From: Aestuariispira ectoiniformans
Lineage (GTDB): Bacteria; Pseudomonadota; Alphaproteobacteria; UBA8366; Aestuariispiraceae
NCBI RefSeq assembly: GCF_025136295.1
Contig: NZ_CP062788.1
Coordinates: 558,001 to 622,000 of the forward strand
Length of the DNA stretch: 64,000 nt
Direction: 5' to 3'
The position numbers were made by a program, and so were the translations under genes. This document shows, piece after piece, positions 17,795 through 28,176 of this stretch (positions are counted from its first letter, which is position 1; each line of letters begins with the position of its first letter). The notes beneath the pieces were generated by a model. The model was given only the letters and a program-made list of their open reading frames with translations. It had not been told where the DNA came from and did no database searches.

Positions 17795-20188
17795 ATGGCA
17801 CGGGCGAAGGGTAAACAGAAATCCACTTTTCTGCCGCAAGGCGTTGCGGATTCACTTAAAAAGAAGGCGCTTGAAGCGTTCGGCATCCTGTTGATCGCCG
17901 CAGCCTTGGGCTATGCCGTAATATTGCTGACCTATTCCGCGTCCGATCCGTCGCTGAACCGGGCGGCACCGGGGCCGGTATCCAACCTGCTCGGCGAACC
18001 GGGAGCAGTCCTCGCGGATCTGATGCTGCAATCGCTGGGGCTCAGCGCCGTCTTCTTTGTGCCGATCCTGGCCGCCTGGGGTTGGCGTTTCCTTGTTGAA
18101 CGGCGGCTGAAGTCGCCCTGGCTGCGCCTGTCCCTGACGCCGATCGTGATCCTGCTGGCCGCCATCGGCCTGTCGGGTTTCGCCGCTTTCGAAAGCTGGC
18201 CGTTGAGCGCCGGTCTGGGCGGCTTCACCGGCGACCTGATCATCGCACAGCTTGGCGCCTGGCTTGCCGGGTTCGAAATGCTCCCGATTGCGCTTGGCCT
18301 GTTTGCCGCAAGCCTGCTCTGCCTGCTTTATATCCTCGGCATTTCCGCCCATGAGTGGTGGGCCGGTGCCAAGGGCCTGCTGGGCCTGGGCCGTCAGGCG
18401 GGCGAGGCGGTCCGCAAGGCCGGTTCGGTCAAGGCCGTCGTCAGCGACGCCGCACAGGCCGCTCAGGACACCATAGCCCGGGTGAAAGGGGAACGCGTCG
18501 AACCCACGCTGGCCCCCGCACCGGTCAAGCGGGAAAAGGTTCAGGACGCCCCCAAACCGCGTCCTGTCCGCGAAGACCGTGTTGCAACGCCCGAGAAAAA
18601 GGCAAAGCCCAGCAAACGCGCCGTGGCCGAACGCCAGATCACTCTGGATTTGCCCAACGACGGGCAATATCACCTGCCGCCGCTGGACCTGCTGGACGAT
18701 CATGCCGACAAGGTGTCCGCGGTCCACGACAAGGACAGCCTGGAACAGAATGCGCGGATGCTGGAAGGCGTGCTGGAGGACTTCGGCGTCAAAGGCGAGA
18801 TCGTCAAGGTCCGCCCCGGCCCCGTGGTCACCCTTTATGAGTTGGAACCGGCCCCCGGCACCAAGACAAGCCGCGTGATCGGTCTCGCGGATGATATCGC
18901 ACGGTCCATGAGCGCAGTATCGGTGCGTATTGCGACCGTACCGGGGCGCAGCGTGATCGGCATCGAATTGCCGAATGCCTCCCGCGACATGGTCCACCTG
19001 CGCGAATTGCTGTCGTCCAGCGAATACGAAAAGGCCAAAAACAAGCTGCCCATGGTGCTGGGTAAGGATATCGGCGGCGCGCCGGAAATCGTCGACCTCG
19101 CCACCATGCCGCATCTGCTGATTGCGGGCACGACCGGTTCCGGTAAATCGGTGGGCCTGAACGCAATGATCCTGTCGCTGCTCTACAAGCTGCCGCCGGA
19201 ACGCTGTAAATTCATCATGATCGACCCGAAGATGCTGGAACTGTCCGTCTATGACGACATCCCGCATCTGCTGGCGCCGGTGGTGACCGACCCGAAAAAG
19301 GCTGTCGTTGCCCTGAAATGGACCGTGCGCGAGATGGAAAACCGCTATCGCGCCATGTCCAAACTCTCGGTGCGTAACATCGAAGGCTATAACAAGCGCG
19401 TCAAGGAAGCCGCCGACAGGGGCGAGGAGATCATGCGCCGCGTCCAGACCGGCTTTGACCCGGAAACCGGCGAGGCGATCTTCGAGGAAGAACCGCAGGA
19501 CCTGACGCCCTTCCCCTATATCGTCGTCGTGGTCGACGAGATGGCGGATTTGATGCTGGTCGCGGGCAAGGATATCGAGGCCTCGATCCAGCGTCTGGCA
19601 CAGATGGCCCGTGCCGCAGGCATCCATATCATCATGGCGACCCAGCGTCCGTCGGTCGACGTGATCACCGGTACCATCAAGGCAAACTTCCCGACCCGGA
19701 TCAGCTTCATGGTCACCTCCAAGATCGACAGCCGCACGATCCTGGGCGAACAGGGCGCGGAACAGCTTCTGGGCCGGGGCGACATGCTTTATATGGCTGG
19801 CGGCGGGCGGATCACCCGTATCCACGGCCCCTTTGTAGACGACACGGAAGTGGAAGCGGTCTGCGAATTCCTGAAGTCCCAGTCCGAACCCCAATATGTG
19901 GAATCAGTCACCGACGAGGACGATACCTCCGGTGGTTTTGACACCGATGTCCTGGGCGCAGCCATCGGCGGCGGCGAGGGCGGCGGCAGCGGCGACGAAC
20001 TTTACGATCAGGCCGTGGCCCTTGTGGCGCGCGAGAAAAAGGCCTCTACAAGTTTCATACAAAGACATCTGCAGATCGGTTATAACCGCGCAGCACGCAT
20101 CATCGAAAAGATGGAAAAAGAAGGAGTGGTCAGTGCAGCAAACCATGTGGGTAAACGCGAAGTCCTGGTCGGAGACCACAGTGGCTAG
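17795..20188 (+). CDS. ftsK: DNA translocase FtsK
   Basis: FtsK anchors at the septum and pumps chromosome ends apart during division. The 797-residue protein has four to five N-terminal membrane segments (about residues 27-180), a Lys/Pro-rich linker shorter than in E. coli, and the motor with Walker A GTTGSGKS near residue 446 and Walker [13 protein letters not shown] near 575. The C-terminal gamma domain ([24 protein letters not shown]) reads KOPS motifs. The lolA start lies inside its last codons. Confidence 0.97.
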   Translation: MARAKGKQKSTFLPQGVADSLKKKALEAFGILLIAAALGYAVILLTYSASDPSLNRAAPGPVSNLLGEPGAVLADLMLQSLGLSAVFFVPILAAWGWRFLVERRLKSPWLRLSLTPIVILLAAIGLSGFAAFESWPLSAGLGGFTGDLIIAQLGAWLAGFEMLPIALGLFAASLLCLLYILGISAHEWWAGAKGLLGLGRQAGEAVRKAGSVKAVVSDAAQAAQDTIARVKGERVEPTLAPAPVKREKVQDAPKPRPVREDRVATPEKKAKPSKRAVAERQITLDLPNDGQYHLPPLDLLDDHADKVSAVHDKDSLEQNARMLEGVLEDFGVKGEIVKVRPGPVVTLYELEPAPGTKTSRVIGLADDIARSMSAVSVRIATVPGRSVIGIELPNASRDMVHLRELLSSSEYEKAKNKLPMVLGKDIGGAPEIVDLATMPHLLIAGTTGSGKSVGLNAMILSLLYKLPPERCKFIMIDPKMLELSVYDDIPHLLAPVVTDPKKAVVALKWTVREMENRYRAMSKLSVRNIEGYNKRVKEAADRGEEIMRRVQTGFDPETGEAIFEEEPQDLTPFPYIVVVVDEMADLMLVAGKDIEASIQRLAQMARAAGIHIIMATQRPSVDVITGTIKANFPTRISFMVTSKIDSRTILGEQGAEQLLGRGDMLYMAGGGRITRIHGPFVDDTEVEAVCEFLKSQSEPQYVESVTDEDDTSGGFDTDVLGAAIGGGEGGGSGDELYDQAVALVAREKKASTSFIQRHLQIGYNRAARIIEKMEKEGVVSAANHVGKREVLVGDHSG

Positions 20189-20819
20189 ACGACTGCTGAA
20201 ACCCGCCGGTGCTTTCCTGCTGTGCCTGGGGCTGTTGCTCCTGGCCGGGACCCATGCCCGCGCCCAGGACCTCAAGGACCCGGAAACCATCGGGACGCTG
20301 AACCGGATCGAAAGTTACCTGACCGACCTCACCACGCTGAAATCCCGCTTCATACAGGCCAATCCGGACGGCTCCTACATGGAAGGGACGATCTATCTGA
20401 ACCGGCCCGGCCAGATGCGCGTGGAATATGACGAGCCCGTGCCGATCCTGCTGGTTGCGGACGGACGGTTCTTCATCCATGTGGACAAGCGGCTGAAGAA
20501 TGTCTCCCATATCCCGCTCAGTTCCACACCGGCCTATCTGATCCTGCAGGAAAAAATCGACTTCGACAAAGGCGTGAAAGTGATTGATTTCAGCCGCGAA
20601 GCAGGGCTGATCCGTGTGGGCCTGACGCAAAAGGATAATCCGGATCTCGGCTCCATCGAGCTGACCTTCACACAGGAGCCTCTAACGCTCAAACAATGGA
20701 CCATCACCGACGCCCAACAGGCCCGCACCACGGTCACCCTGTTGAACCCGCGCCGGGATGTGAAACTGGATGAAGAGCTTTTCTACTTCTACAACCCCTG
20801 GAATGGCCGGCAAAAGTAA
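20181..20819 (+). CDS. lolA: LolA-family outer-membrane lipoprotein carrier
   Basis: LolA ferries lipoproteins through the periplasm. The product has a signal peptide ([27 protein letters not shown]) and the LolA core: [42 protein letters not shown], then [16 protein letters not shown] start at GTG 20181, which has a GGAG site 8-11 bases before it and overlaps ftsK by 8 bases. An in-frame ATG at 20145 is possible. The product is about 212 residues. Gene order ftsK-lolA-(xth) supports it, although two inserted units separate xth here. Confidence 0.88.
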   Translation: MARRLLKPAGAFLLCLGLLLLAGTHARAQDLKDPETIGTLNRIESYLTDLTTLKSRFIQANPDGSYMEGTIYLNRPGQMRVEYDEPVPILLVADGRFFIHVDKRLKNVSHIPLSSTPAYLILQEKIDFDKGVKVIDFSREAGLIRVGLTQKDNPDLGSIELTFTQEPLTLKQWTITDAQQARTTVTLLNPRRDVKLDEELFYFYNPWNGRQK

Positions 20820-20824
20820 TCCGC

Positions 20825-21616
20825 TTATCTGAACGGCCGCGCCAATAGCCGCGCCAGCGACAGATCACGGACGACATTCTCCAGCCCGATGGGCATGGTC
20901 AGGCGGCGCTTGTGCCCGCATTTGCTGCCGAAAAGCCTGTCCCAGATCGTAAGCGTATTCGCATAGTTGGAATCCGTATCCTCGCGGATCGCATGGTGGT
21001 GCATCCAGTGCCATCCGGGCGTTACGATCACATAAGCCAAGACGCGGTCCAATCGGGGGCCAAGGCGGATATTGGAATGCTGGAAGATCGAGGACAGCAG
21101 GACCAGCCCTTCGAAAACCAGCACACTCAACAGCGGAATGCCCAGCAGCCAGATATAGACCCCGCGAAAGACCGCGGACAGCATCACCTCCCCGATATGG
21201 AAACGCACGGCAGAGGTGGTGTCGAGAAACTCATCATAATGATGCACCTGATGGAACCGCCACAGGACGGGGACCACATGGTTTGCTCGGTGCCACCAGT
21301 AGATGAAGAAGTCCAGCAGGAACAGGTCGATCAACAGGCCCGGCACGCCACCCCACCAGTCCGGCCGCCAGGTCAGGCTGTAGAATGCCGCCAACCCCGT
21401 GACCGGGATCACAAACAGCCGGGACGCCACCGCGTTCAGCAGGAACAACAACAGATTGCGCCCCACGCGATAAAGGCGCTGGTTGACGGGTATCGGATTG
21501 GGGGAGGCGGGTGCGACCCGCTCCACGACAAAAAAGACCGCCATCCAGATCAGGATGACCAGCCCCTTGAACGTCAGGATCGTCGTGACAAACTCTTGTT
21601 CCATGGCGGCGATCAT
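20825..21616 (-). CDS. Second sterol desaturase/fatty acid hydroxylase family protein
   Basis: The 263-residue membrane protein shows all three histidine clusters: H109RANH113, H122QVHH126 and H203WMHH207. It has about four hydrophobic segments. It differs clearly in sequence from the copy at 11.5 kb, so it is not a recent duplicate. The start is uncertain: ATG 21616 is chosen, with ATG 21604 and TTG 21643 as alternatives. It converges on lolA with five bases between. The substrate is unknown. Confidence 0.88.
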   Translation of the reverse strand: MIAAMEQEFVTTILTFKGLVILIWMAVFFVVERVAPASPNPIPVNQRLYRVGRNLLLFLLNAVASRLFVIPVTGLAAFYSLTWRPDWWGGVPGLLIDLFLLDFFIYWWHRANHVVPVLWRFHQVHHYDEFLDTTSAVRFHIGEVMLSAVFRGVYIWLLGIPLLSVLVFEGLVLLSSIFQHSNIRLGPRLDRVLAYVIVTPGWHWMHHHAIREDTDSNYANTLTIWDRLFGSKCGHKRRLTMPIGLENVVRDLSLARLLARPFR

Positions 21617-21724
21617 GACCCGCTTGTCTGGAATGGGCAACAAGCCTATGATAAAAAGTGATCACATTTACGCCAGGTCGGAAGAACCGGGGCGGAACAC
21701 AAGAATTGGACGGACAGTAGGACC

Positions 21725-22513
21725 ATGAGCGCAAAACAGCTTCCCCTGATCGGTGTCACCGGCGATACCCACCCGGACAAGGACGCGGATTATTACAAGG
21801 TCGGCGACAAATACATCCTGTCGGTGGTGCGCGCCGCCAATTGCCTGGCGCTGATGATCCCGCCAATCGGCGACGAACTGCAGACCGATGCGCTGCTGGA
21901 ACACCTGGACGGTGTCTTTTTCACCGGCAGCCCGTCCGACCTGGAGCCCCATCACTATGGCGAGACCAATGTGAAGGAAACCTCCCACCGCGATCCGGGC
22001 CGGGATGCCACCAACCTGCCGATGATCGCCAAGGTGTTGGACCGGGGCCTGCCCCTTTTCTGCGTCTGCCGTGGCCATCAGGAATTGAATGTGGTCATGG
22101 GCGGCACCCTGCATCAGGCTGTCCACGAAATCGAAGGCAACCGCGACCACCGCGCCGACAACGAAAAACCCTATGATGTGCGCTATGGTCCGCAGCACCC
22201 GATCCATATCCAGCCGGGCGGCCTGCTGGAACAGATCAACGGCGGGCTGGACGATGTTATCGTAAACACCGTCCACGGCCAGGCCATCGACAAGGTCGGC
22301 GACGGCCTGCGTGTCGAGGCCGTCGCCGATGACGGCGTGATCGAGGCGGTCAGCGTGGAAGGTGCCAAGGATTTCGCACTGTCCCTGCAGTGGCATCCGG
22401 AACATCACGTGGCGCTGGAAACCCCGCTCAACCGCAAGATTTTCGAAGCCTTCGGCGACGCCGCCCGCGCCCATATGCGCAAACGCCTGGGGATTGCAGA
22501 GCAGGCGGCGTAG
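21725..22513 (+). CDS. Gamma-glutamyl-gamma-aminobutyrate hydrolase family (class I GATase-like)
   Basis: The 262-residue protein has the PuuD-type peptidase C26 layout: IGVTGDTHPDKDADYY at the start, FFTGSPSDLEPHHYGE, the nucleophile elbow FCVCRGHQE with C115, and QWHPEH with H224 and E226. PuuD cleaves gamma-Glu-GABA in putrescine breakdown, but other family members act on different gamma-glutamyl amides, and no other puu gene is here. It reads alone between two minus-strand genes. Confidence 0.85.
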   Translation: MSAKQLPLIGVTGDTHPDKDADYYKVGDKYILSVVRAANCLALMIPPIGDELQTDALLEHLDGVFFTGSPSDLEPHHYGETNVKETSHRDPGRDATNLPMIAKVLDRGLPLFCVCRGHQELNVVMGGTLHQAVHEIEGNRDHRADNEKPYDVRYGPQHPIHIQPGGLLEQINGGLDDVIVNTVHGQAIDKVGDGLRVEAVADDGVIEAVSVEGAKDFALSLQWHPEHHVALETPLNRKIFEAFGDAARAHMRKRLGIAEQAA

Positions 22514-22535
22514 CTCTTATATCCGGCCCGGTGGC

Positions 22536-23300
<765 letters not shown>

Positions 23301-23344
23301 TCACGATGTATGACGACATCCCGCCCCACCGTCCACGTGGCTTG

Positions 23345-23515
23345 GGAACATCCTTCCGGCCGGTCTTCTGACTTGGATTCATCCCCGCAAACCCCTTCCC
23401 AGCCTCCCGGCCAGTGGTATCTCGTTTGCGAATCCTCTTCACAGCGTTGGGCACGTTGCGGATTTCCACCGCATTCCCGATTATCCCGCCTGGGCGGGCA
23501 CCGAAGGGAGAGTTT
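23345..23515 (-). ncRNA. Cobalamin (AdoCbl) riboswitch upstream of bluB
   Basis: Read on the minus strand, the conserved elements occur in order: GGTGCCCGCC, GGGAATGCGGTG with AAATCCGCAACGTGCCC, the B12-box stretch TACCACTGGCCGGGAGGCTGGGAAGG, and AAGTCAGAAGACCGGCC. The 3' edge is about 55 bases before the bluB start. The intervening sequence contains a CCACGTGG self-complement and the ribosome site, so the switch probably acts on translation. This explains most of the 351-base gap before xth. Confidence 0.93.
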
Positions 23516-23639
23516 GTTTATATGATCCGTCCTTTAAACGGATTGATTGTCGTCAACTTCGGTTGACAGGCCTTGCCCGTACAGGGGATAAAAGGAGAAC
23601 AAATAAATCTCCTTCCCGGTTAGAACAGGATCTTTCCCC

Positions 23640-24431
23640 ATGCGTCTCGTCACGTGGAATATCAATTCCGTCCGCCAGCGCCTGCATCTGATTGAACAAC
23701 TGACCAAGGACTATGCGCCGGACGTCATCTGCCTGCAGGAAATCAAGGCGCAGAACAAGGACTTCCCCTTGGCTGAGATTGAGGCCATGGGATACACCCA
23801 CAACGAAGTCCGGGGCATGAAGGGCTACAACGGGGTGGCGATCCTGTCGCGTGTGCCGCTGGAAAACGGGCAGAGCCGCGACTGGGTCGGCAAGGATGAC
23901 AGCCGTCATGTCTTTGCAACCCTGCCCGGCGGGATCGAAGTGCATAACTTCTACGTACCTGCGGGCGGCGATGTACCGGACCGGGACCAGAACGACAAAT
24001 TCGGTCATAAGCTGGACTTTGTCGACGAGATGAAGGCCTGGTTCCCGGAAATGTATTCCAACGACCGGCCGATGATCCTGGTGGGGGATTTGAATATCGC
24101 GCCCATGGAACATGATGTCTGGTCTCACAAAAAGCTGCTGAAGATCGTCAGCCACACACCGATCGAGGTGGAAAAGCTGAACGACGCACAGAACGCCTTC
24201 GGCTGGGTCGACACCATGCGCCATTTCGTGCCCGACGAGGAAAAGCTCTATAGCTGGTGGAGCTATCGCGCCCGCGACTGGCGCGCCGCCAACAAGGGCC
24301 GCCGTCTGGACCATATCTGGGCAACGCCCGTCCTGACGCCGCGCCTGAAGCACATGGAAGTCATCGTGGACGCCCGTGGCTGGGAAAAACCGTCAGACCA
24401 CGCGCCGGTGCTGCTGGACCTGGAAGACTAG
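23640..24431 (+). CDS. xth: Exodeoxyribonuclease III
   Basis: This AP endonuclease and 3'-5' exonuclease acts in base excision repair. The 263-residue EEP-fold protein starts MRLVTWNINSVRQRL, has the metal-binding E in CLQEIKAQ, GYNGVAILSR, VGDLNIAP with the conserved D and N, WWSYRARDWRAANKGRRLDHIW, and the catalytic SDHAPV. The start is ATG 23640. The stop overlaps the end of the next, convergent gene by four bases. Confidence 0.96.
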   Translation: MRLVTWNINSVRQRLHLIEQLTKDYAPDVICLQEIKAQNKDFPLAEIEAMGYTHNEVRGMKGYNGVAILSRVPLENGQSRDWVGKDDSRHVFATLPGGIEVHNFYVPAGGDVPDRDQNDKFGHKLDFVDEMKAWFPEMYSNDRPMILVGDLNIAPMEHDVWSHKKLLKIVSHTPIEVEKLNDAQNAFGWVDTMRHFVPDEEKLYSWWSYRARDWRAANKGRRLDHIWATPVLTPRLKHMEVIVDARGWEKPSDHAPVLLDLED

Positions 24432-24916
24432 GCCCGGCGATAGAAGAAATAGCGGCCTTCCTGGACACCAGGCGGCAGAGGTTGGCGATAGTCATCCAGT
24501 GCCGTCAGGTCCTGGTCGCTCAAGACAATGGCGCCGGGGGCAAGAAGAGGGGCTATGGCCTCGCCCAGCCAGGCGGCAAAACGGGCATTGCGGTCCGGGT
24601 CCCCGGTGCCGATATCCGAATGGATCATCGCCACCTGTCCGGCAAACCGCCCTGTCGCCTGGGCCAGCGTTTCCTTCAAGTCGCCCAGAAACAGATGATC
24701 GTCATCCGGGATACAGTCGGGATGGGCATTGACGCAGCGCTCAAAGACAAAAATCTCCCTATCCGGGAGTTGCTGACGCAAATGGTCATAGGTGCGCCCG
24801 TTTCCCAACCCCAGTTCCAGGACCACACCAGGATGTCCGGCGATGGCCTCGCAGGCCCTGTTCAGGCAGGCGCGCTGTGCCTCAAGGCGGCGGATCACAC
24901 TATCCAGACGAGACAT
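24428..24916 (-). CDS. Class I SAM-dependent methyltransferase
   Basis: The 162-residue Rossmann protein has motif I VLELGLGNGRTYDHLRQ near residue 31, an acidic strand end (EIFVFER), and a motif IV-like VAMIHSDIGTGDP. AGGGGTAAGGAT precedes ATG 24916. The acceptor is unknown. It follows the cyclic-nucleotide-binding gene by four bases, and the two form an operon. A similar small methyltransferase next to xth occurs in other alphaproteobacteria as far as I recall. Confidence 0.75.
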   Translation of the reverse strand: MSRLDSVIRRLEAQRACLNRACEAIAGHPGVVLELGLGNGRTYDHLRQQLPDREIFVFERCVNAHPDCIPDDDHLFLGDLKETLAQATGRFAGQVAMIHSDIGTGDPDRNARFAAWLGEAIAPLLAPGAIVLSDQDLTALDDYRQPLPPGVQEGRYFFYRRA

Positions 24917-24920
24917 ATCC

Positions 24921-25385
24921 TTACCCCTGTTCGTTACCGGTTTCGCCGCCGCCGTCGCGCAGGCGCCTTGTGGTCTGTACCAGTTTCATCCCCAACTCCC
25001 GCATCAGTTCCAGGCCAATGGACGGAAACTCCTGGATCAGACGCAGGAAAAGCTCCCGGGAAATCACAAGGGCGGTCACATCGGTGCGCGCTGTTACCGT
25101 CGCGGTGCGCGGAACATCGCATAGAACGGCAATTTCGCCAATAATATCATTGGGATGGCAATCATTGACTTTGATGTCGCCGCGCGGCGTCTTCACCGTC
25201 ACGTCGGCATGCCCTTTCACGATGACGAAAGCCGCCTCGCCATCCTCTCCCTCGCGGCAGATAACCGTTCCTGCGGAAAACAGCTTCCGTTCGCTGGTAA
25301 ACGCAATCAGCTTCAGCTTGGACGTCTCGATTTTGGAGAAAAGCGGGATGTTGCGTAGGAGATCGACTTCTTCCTGCAGGGTCAT
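24921..25385 (-). CDS. Single-domain cyclic-nucleotide-binding protein
   Basis: The 154-residue protein is a CRP-type beta-roll without a DNA-binding domain. The core is FSAGTVICREGEDGEAAFVIVKGHADVTV, followed by the phosphate cassette IIGEIAVLCDVPRTATVTA with the conserved E and R that contact cAMP or cGMP. It ends in a helix (LMRELGMKLVQTTRRL). Lacking an output domain, it probably acts by protein contact. Upstream gene of a two-gene operon with the methyltransferase. A class III cyclase lies 13 kb away. Confidence 0.85.
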   Translation of the reverse strand: MTLQEEVDLLRNIPLFSKIETSKLKLIAFTSERKLFSAGTVICREGEDGEAAFVIVKGHADVTVKTPRGDIKVNDCHPNDIIGEIAVLCDVPRTATVTARTDVTALVISRELFLRLIQEFPSIGLELMRELGMKLVQTTRRLRDGGGETGNEQG

Positions 25386-25610
25386 GGGCGTCCGGCGCGT
25401 CGCTTCGAAAATTTGTTGTCTCCCGCGACTATGCCTAAATCATGAACCAAATCAAGCGGGATAAGACGTCGCCGGCCCCGGACCGTTTCCGAAGTCCTTA
25501 TACAATTATGGGTTTCTCCGACGGCCTAAAAGACATAAATTAGCGGTTCGATAGTAACCGGCCTGATCGACACGGTCAGAAGCAGGTTTGGCAAAGGGCG
25601 GAGGAATACC

Positions 25611-26843
25611 GTGGCGAAAAGACAAGATCACGCACGTGTGCTGATGTATAGCCACGACACCTTTGGCCTGGGCCACTTGCGCCGGACCCGCGCCATCGCC
25701 CACGCCCTGGTGGAACAGAACAAGGAGATGTCCGTCCTGATCCTGACGGGTTCCCCCATCATCGGCAGCTTCGATTTCCGCTCACGCGTGGATTTCGTGC
25801 GTATTCCGGGTGTCATCAAATTGCGTAACGGCAATTACACCCCCCTGAAGCTGCATATCGACATCGAAGAAACGCTGGCGATGCGGGCCTCGATCATCAA
25901 ACATACCGCAGAAGCCTTCGATCCGGACCTGTTCATTGTGGACAAGGAGCCGCTGGGCCTGCGCGGCGAGGTCGCCGATACCCTGGTCAGCCTCAAGGAA
26001 AAGGGCACGCCCCTTGTCATGGGCCTGCGCGATGTTATGGACGACCCCGACCTGCTGGCGCCCGAATGGGAACGCAAGAACGTCCTGCCTGCGCTGCGCG
26101 ATCTCTATGACCAGATCTGGGTCTATGGCCTGCCGCAGATCTGCGACCCGCTGGAAGGCATTGCCATTCCCGAATCCGTCCGCCGCAAGATGACCTACAC
26201 CGGTTATCTGAAGCGCGGCCTGCCCAACGAAACAATCCCCCAACACAATCTGAACAAGATCGAAGCCCCCTACATCCTGGTAACGCCCGGCGGCGGCGGC
26301 GATGGCGAGGCGATGGTGGACTGGGTGCTGCGGGCCTATGAGGCGGACCGCGACCTGCCTTATCCGGCGCTTCTGGTTCTGGGGCCGTTTATGAATTCCG
26401 AACCGCAGGCCGATTTCATGGAACGGGCCGACAAGCTGGATAATGTGGAGGTCATCACCTTCGACGCCCATATCGAGGCCCTGATGAACAATGCCGTCGC
26501 CGTGGTTGCCATGGGCGGTTACAACACCTTCTGTGAAATCCTGTCGTTCAACAAGCGCGCCCTGATCATCCCGCGCACCCGCCCGCGCATGGAACAGTAT
26601 ATCCGCGCCAGCCACGCCCAGGATCTGGGCCTTGTGGTCATGATGGAAGACGACAATGACAGGGATGCAGGCCGGATGGCCACCGCATTGCGCCAGCTTC
26701 CGCAACAGCACCGGCCGGGTGACGTGGTGGTACCGGGACTGCTGGACGGGCTTGAAAGCGTCAACAAACTGGCCCTGGCCCAGATATGCAACGCCAATCC
26801 CGGCTATTCCGTTCTGGCGCATGGCGGCCAGCATTCGACCTGA
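25611..26843 (+). CDS. Glycosyltransferase, COG4671 type (first copy)
   Basis: The 410-residue protein begins ARVLMYSHDTFGLGHLRRTRAIAHAL, a signature of the GT-B, MurG-like predicted glycosyltransferases of COG4671. The C-terminal donor site includes ILVTPGGGGDGEAMVDW and the AMGGYNTFCEILSFNKRALIIPR segment. The start is GTG 25611 behind a strong GGAGG. It opens a six-gene run on the plus strand that ends at 31795. Donor and acceptor cannot be inferred from sequence. Confidence 0.85.
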   Translation: MAKRQDHARVLMYSHDTFGLGHLRRTRAIAHALVEQNKEMSVLILTGSPIIGSFDFRSRVDFVRIPGVIKLRNGNYTPLKLHIDIEETLAMRASIIKHTAEAFDPDLFIVDKEPLGLRGEVADTLVSLKEKGTPLVMGLRDVMDDPDLLAPEWERKNVLPALRDLYDQIWVYGLPQICDPLEGIAIPESVRRKMTYTGYLKRGLPNETIPQHNLNKIEAPYILVTPGGGGDGEAMVDWVLRAYEADRDLPYPALLVLGPFMNSEPQADFMERADKLDNVEVITFDAHIEALMNNAVAVVAMGGYNTFCEILSFNKRALIIPRTRPRMEQYIRASHAQDLGLVVMMEDDNDRDAGRMATALRQLPQQHRPGDVVVPGLLDGLESVNKLALAQICNANPGYSVLAHGGQHST

Positions 26844-26907
26844 TACCCCCTGACAGAAACGCCTTTCCGTCCCATATACTTATCAAAACAACGAGTGAAT
26901 TTTCTCC

Positions 26908-28176
26908 ATGGCCGTTGCATTCATCCTGAAAGGCTATCCAAGGCTTTCGGAAACATTCATCGCCCAGGAAATCCGGGGGCTGGAGCGGCGCGGGCTGGAT
27001 ATTCGCATCTATTCCATGCGCCATCCCACCGATAAGGCGCGCCATCCGATCCACAGTGAAATCACCGCACCGGTCAGCTATCTGCCGGAATATCTGCATG
27101 ACGACCCGCTGCGGGTTTTCCGGGCCTGGCGCAAGGTCCGCCGCCTGCCGGGCTATGGCCGGGCCTTCTGGACCTTTGTCGAGGACCTGAAACGCGACCG
27201 CACGCGCAACCGCATCCGCCGTTTCGGGCAGGCCTGCGTGCTTGCCGCCGAACTGCCGGACGATGTGGACCGCCTGCATTTCCATTTCCTGCATACCCCG
27301 GCCTCGGTGGTCCGTTATGCGGCGTTGATGACCAAACTGCCGTGGAGCGGCTCCGCCCATGCCAAGGATATCTGGACCAGCCCGGAATGGGAGCTGCGGG
27401 AAAAACTGATAGAACTGGACTGGGTCAGCACCTGCACCTCCTATGGCGCAGACTACCTGCGCAAACTGGCAGGCAGGGCGGACAAGGTTTCGCTGGACTA
27501 TCACGGGCTGGACCTGGCGCGTTTCGATGATCCGGACAAGACCTATTCCCCCGCAGACGGCAGTGATCCTGACCACGCCGTCACACTCTTGTCCGTTGGC
27601 CGCGCCGTGCCGAAAAAGGGCTATGACGACCTGATGGCCGCCCTGGCGAAACTACCCGGCGACCTGAACTGGAAATTTATTCATATCGGTGGCGGAACGT
27701 TATCCAGCGATCTAAAAGACTGGGCATCCACCCATGGGGTTGCCGACCGCATCACCTGGATGGGGGCGCAGCCGCAGGAAGTAGTGCTGGAACAGTTGCG
27801 CCAGAGCGATATTTTCGTGTTGGCGAGCAAGATTTCCGGCGACGGCGACCGGGACGGCCTGCCCAATGTCCTGATGGAAGCCCAAAGCCAGGGTGTGACG
27901 GTCGCGGCCACACAGGTCTCGGCCATCCCGGAACTGATCCTCGACGGCGAAACCGGGTTGCTTTGCCAGCCTGAAGACCCCGAGGGTCTGGCGGAAATCC
28001 TGCAGCGGCTGATTACCGATCCCGAATTACGTAAACGCCTTGGCCGGGCCGGCAACGCGCGCGTCCGCGAGAGGTTTGAGGCGCAAAGCTGCCTGACCGG
28101 TATCGCCGCACGCTTTGGACTGAACAGCGCCAAGGGGCAAGAAAAGCAGGACGGGAAGGGGGTCAAAGTGGCATGA
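26908..28176 (+). CDS. Glycosyltransferase family 4 (first copy)
   Basis: The 422-residue GT-B enzyme starts VAFILKGYPRLSETFIAQEIRGLERRG, a motif of exopolysaccharide and colanic-acid type GT4 enzymes. It has SVGRAVPKKGYDDLMAAL near residue 230 and the nucleotide-sugar site SKISGDGDRDGLPNVLMEAQSQG near 320, with the conserved E. The gene ends in an ATGA overlap with the next GT4. A retaining mechanism is typical of the family. Confidence 0.9.
   Translation: MAVAFILKGYPRLSETFIAQEIRGLERRGLDIRIYSMRHPTDKARHPIHSEITAPVSYLPEYLHDDPLRVFRAWRKVRRLPGYGRAFWTFVEDLKRDRTRNRIRRFGQACVLAAELPDDVDRLHFHFLHTPASVVRYAALMTKLPWSGSAHAKDIWTSPEWELREKLIELDWVSTCTSYGADYLRKLAGRADKVSLDYHGLDLARFDDPDKTYSPADGSDPDHAVTLLSVGRAVPKKGYDDLMAALAKLPGDLNWKFIHIGGGTLSSDLKDWASTHGVADRITWMGAQPQEVVLEQLRQSDIFVLASKISGDGDRDGLPNVLMEAQSQGVTVAATQVSAIPELILDGETGLLCQPEDPEGLAEILQRLITDPELRKRLGRAGNARVRERFEAQSCLTGIAARFGLNSAKGQEKQDGKGVKVA

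Noticed and set aside
17852-19894. 680-codon open frame antisense to ftsK
   Set aside because: GC-rich shadow frame; composition is His/Gln/Asp-rich and lacks motifs, while the plus strand encodes complete FtsK.
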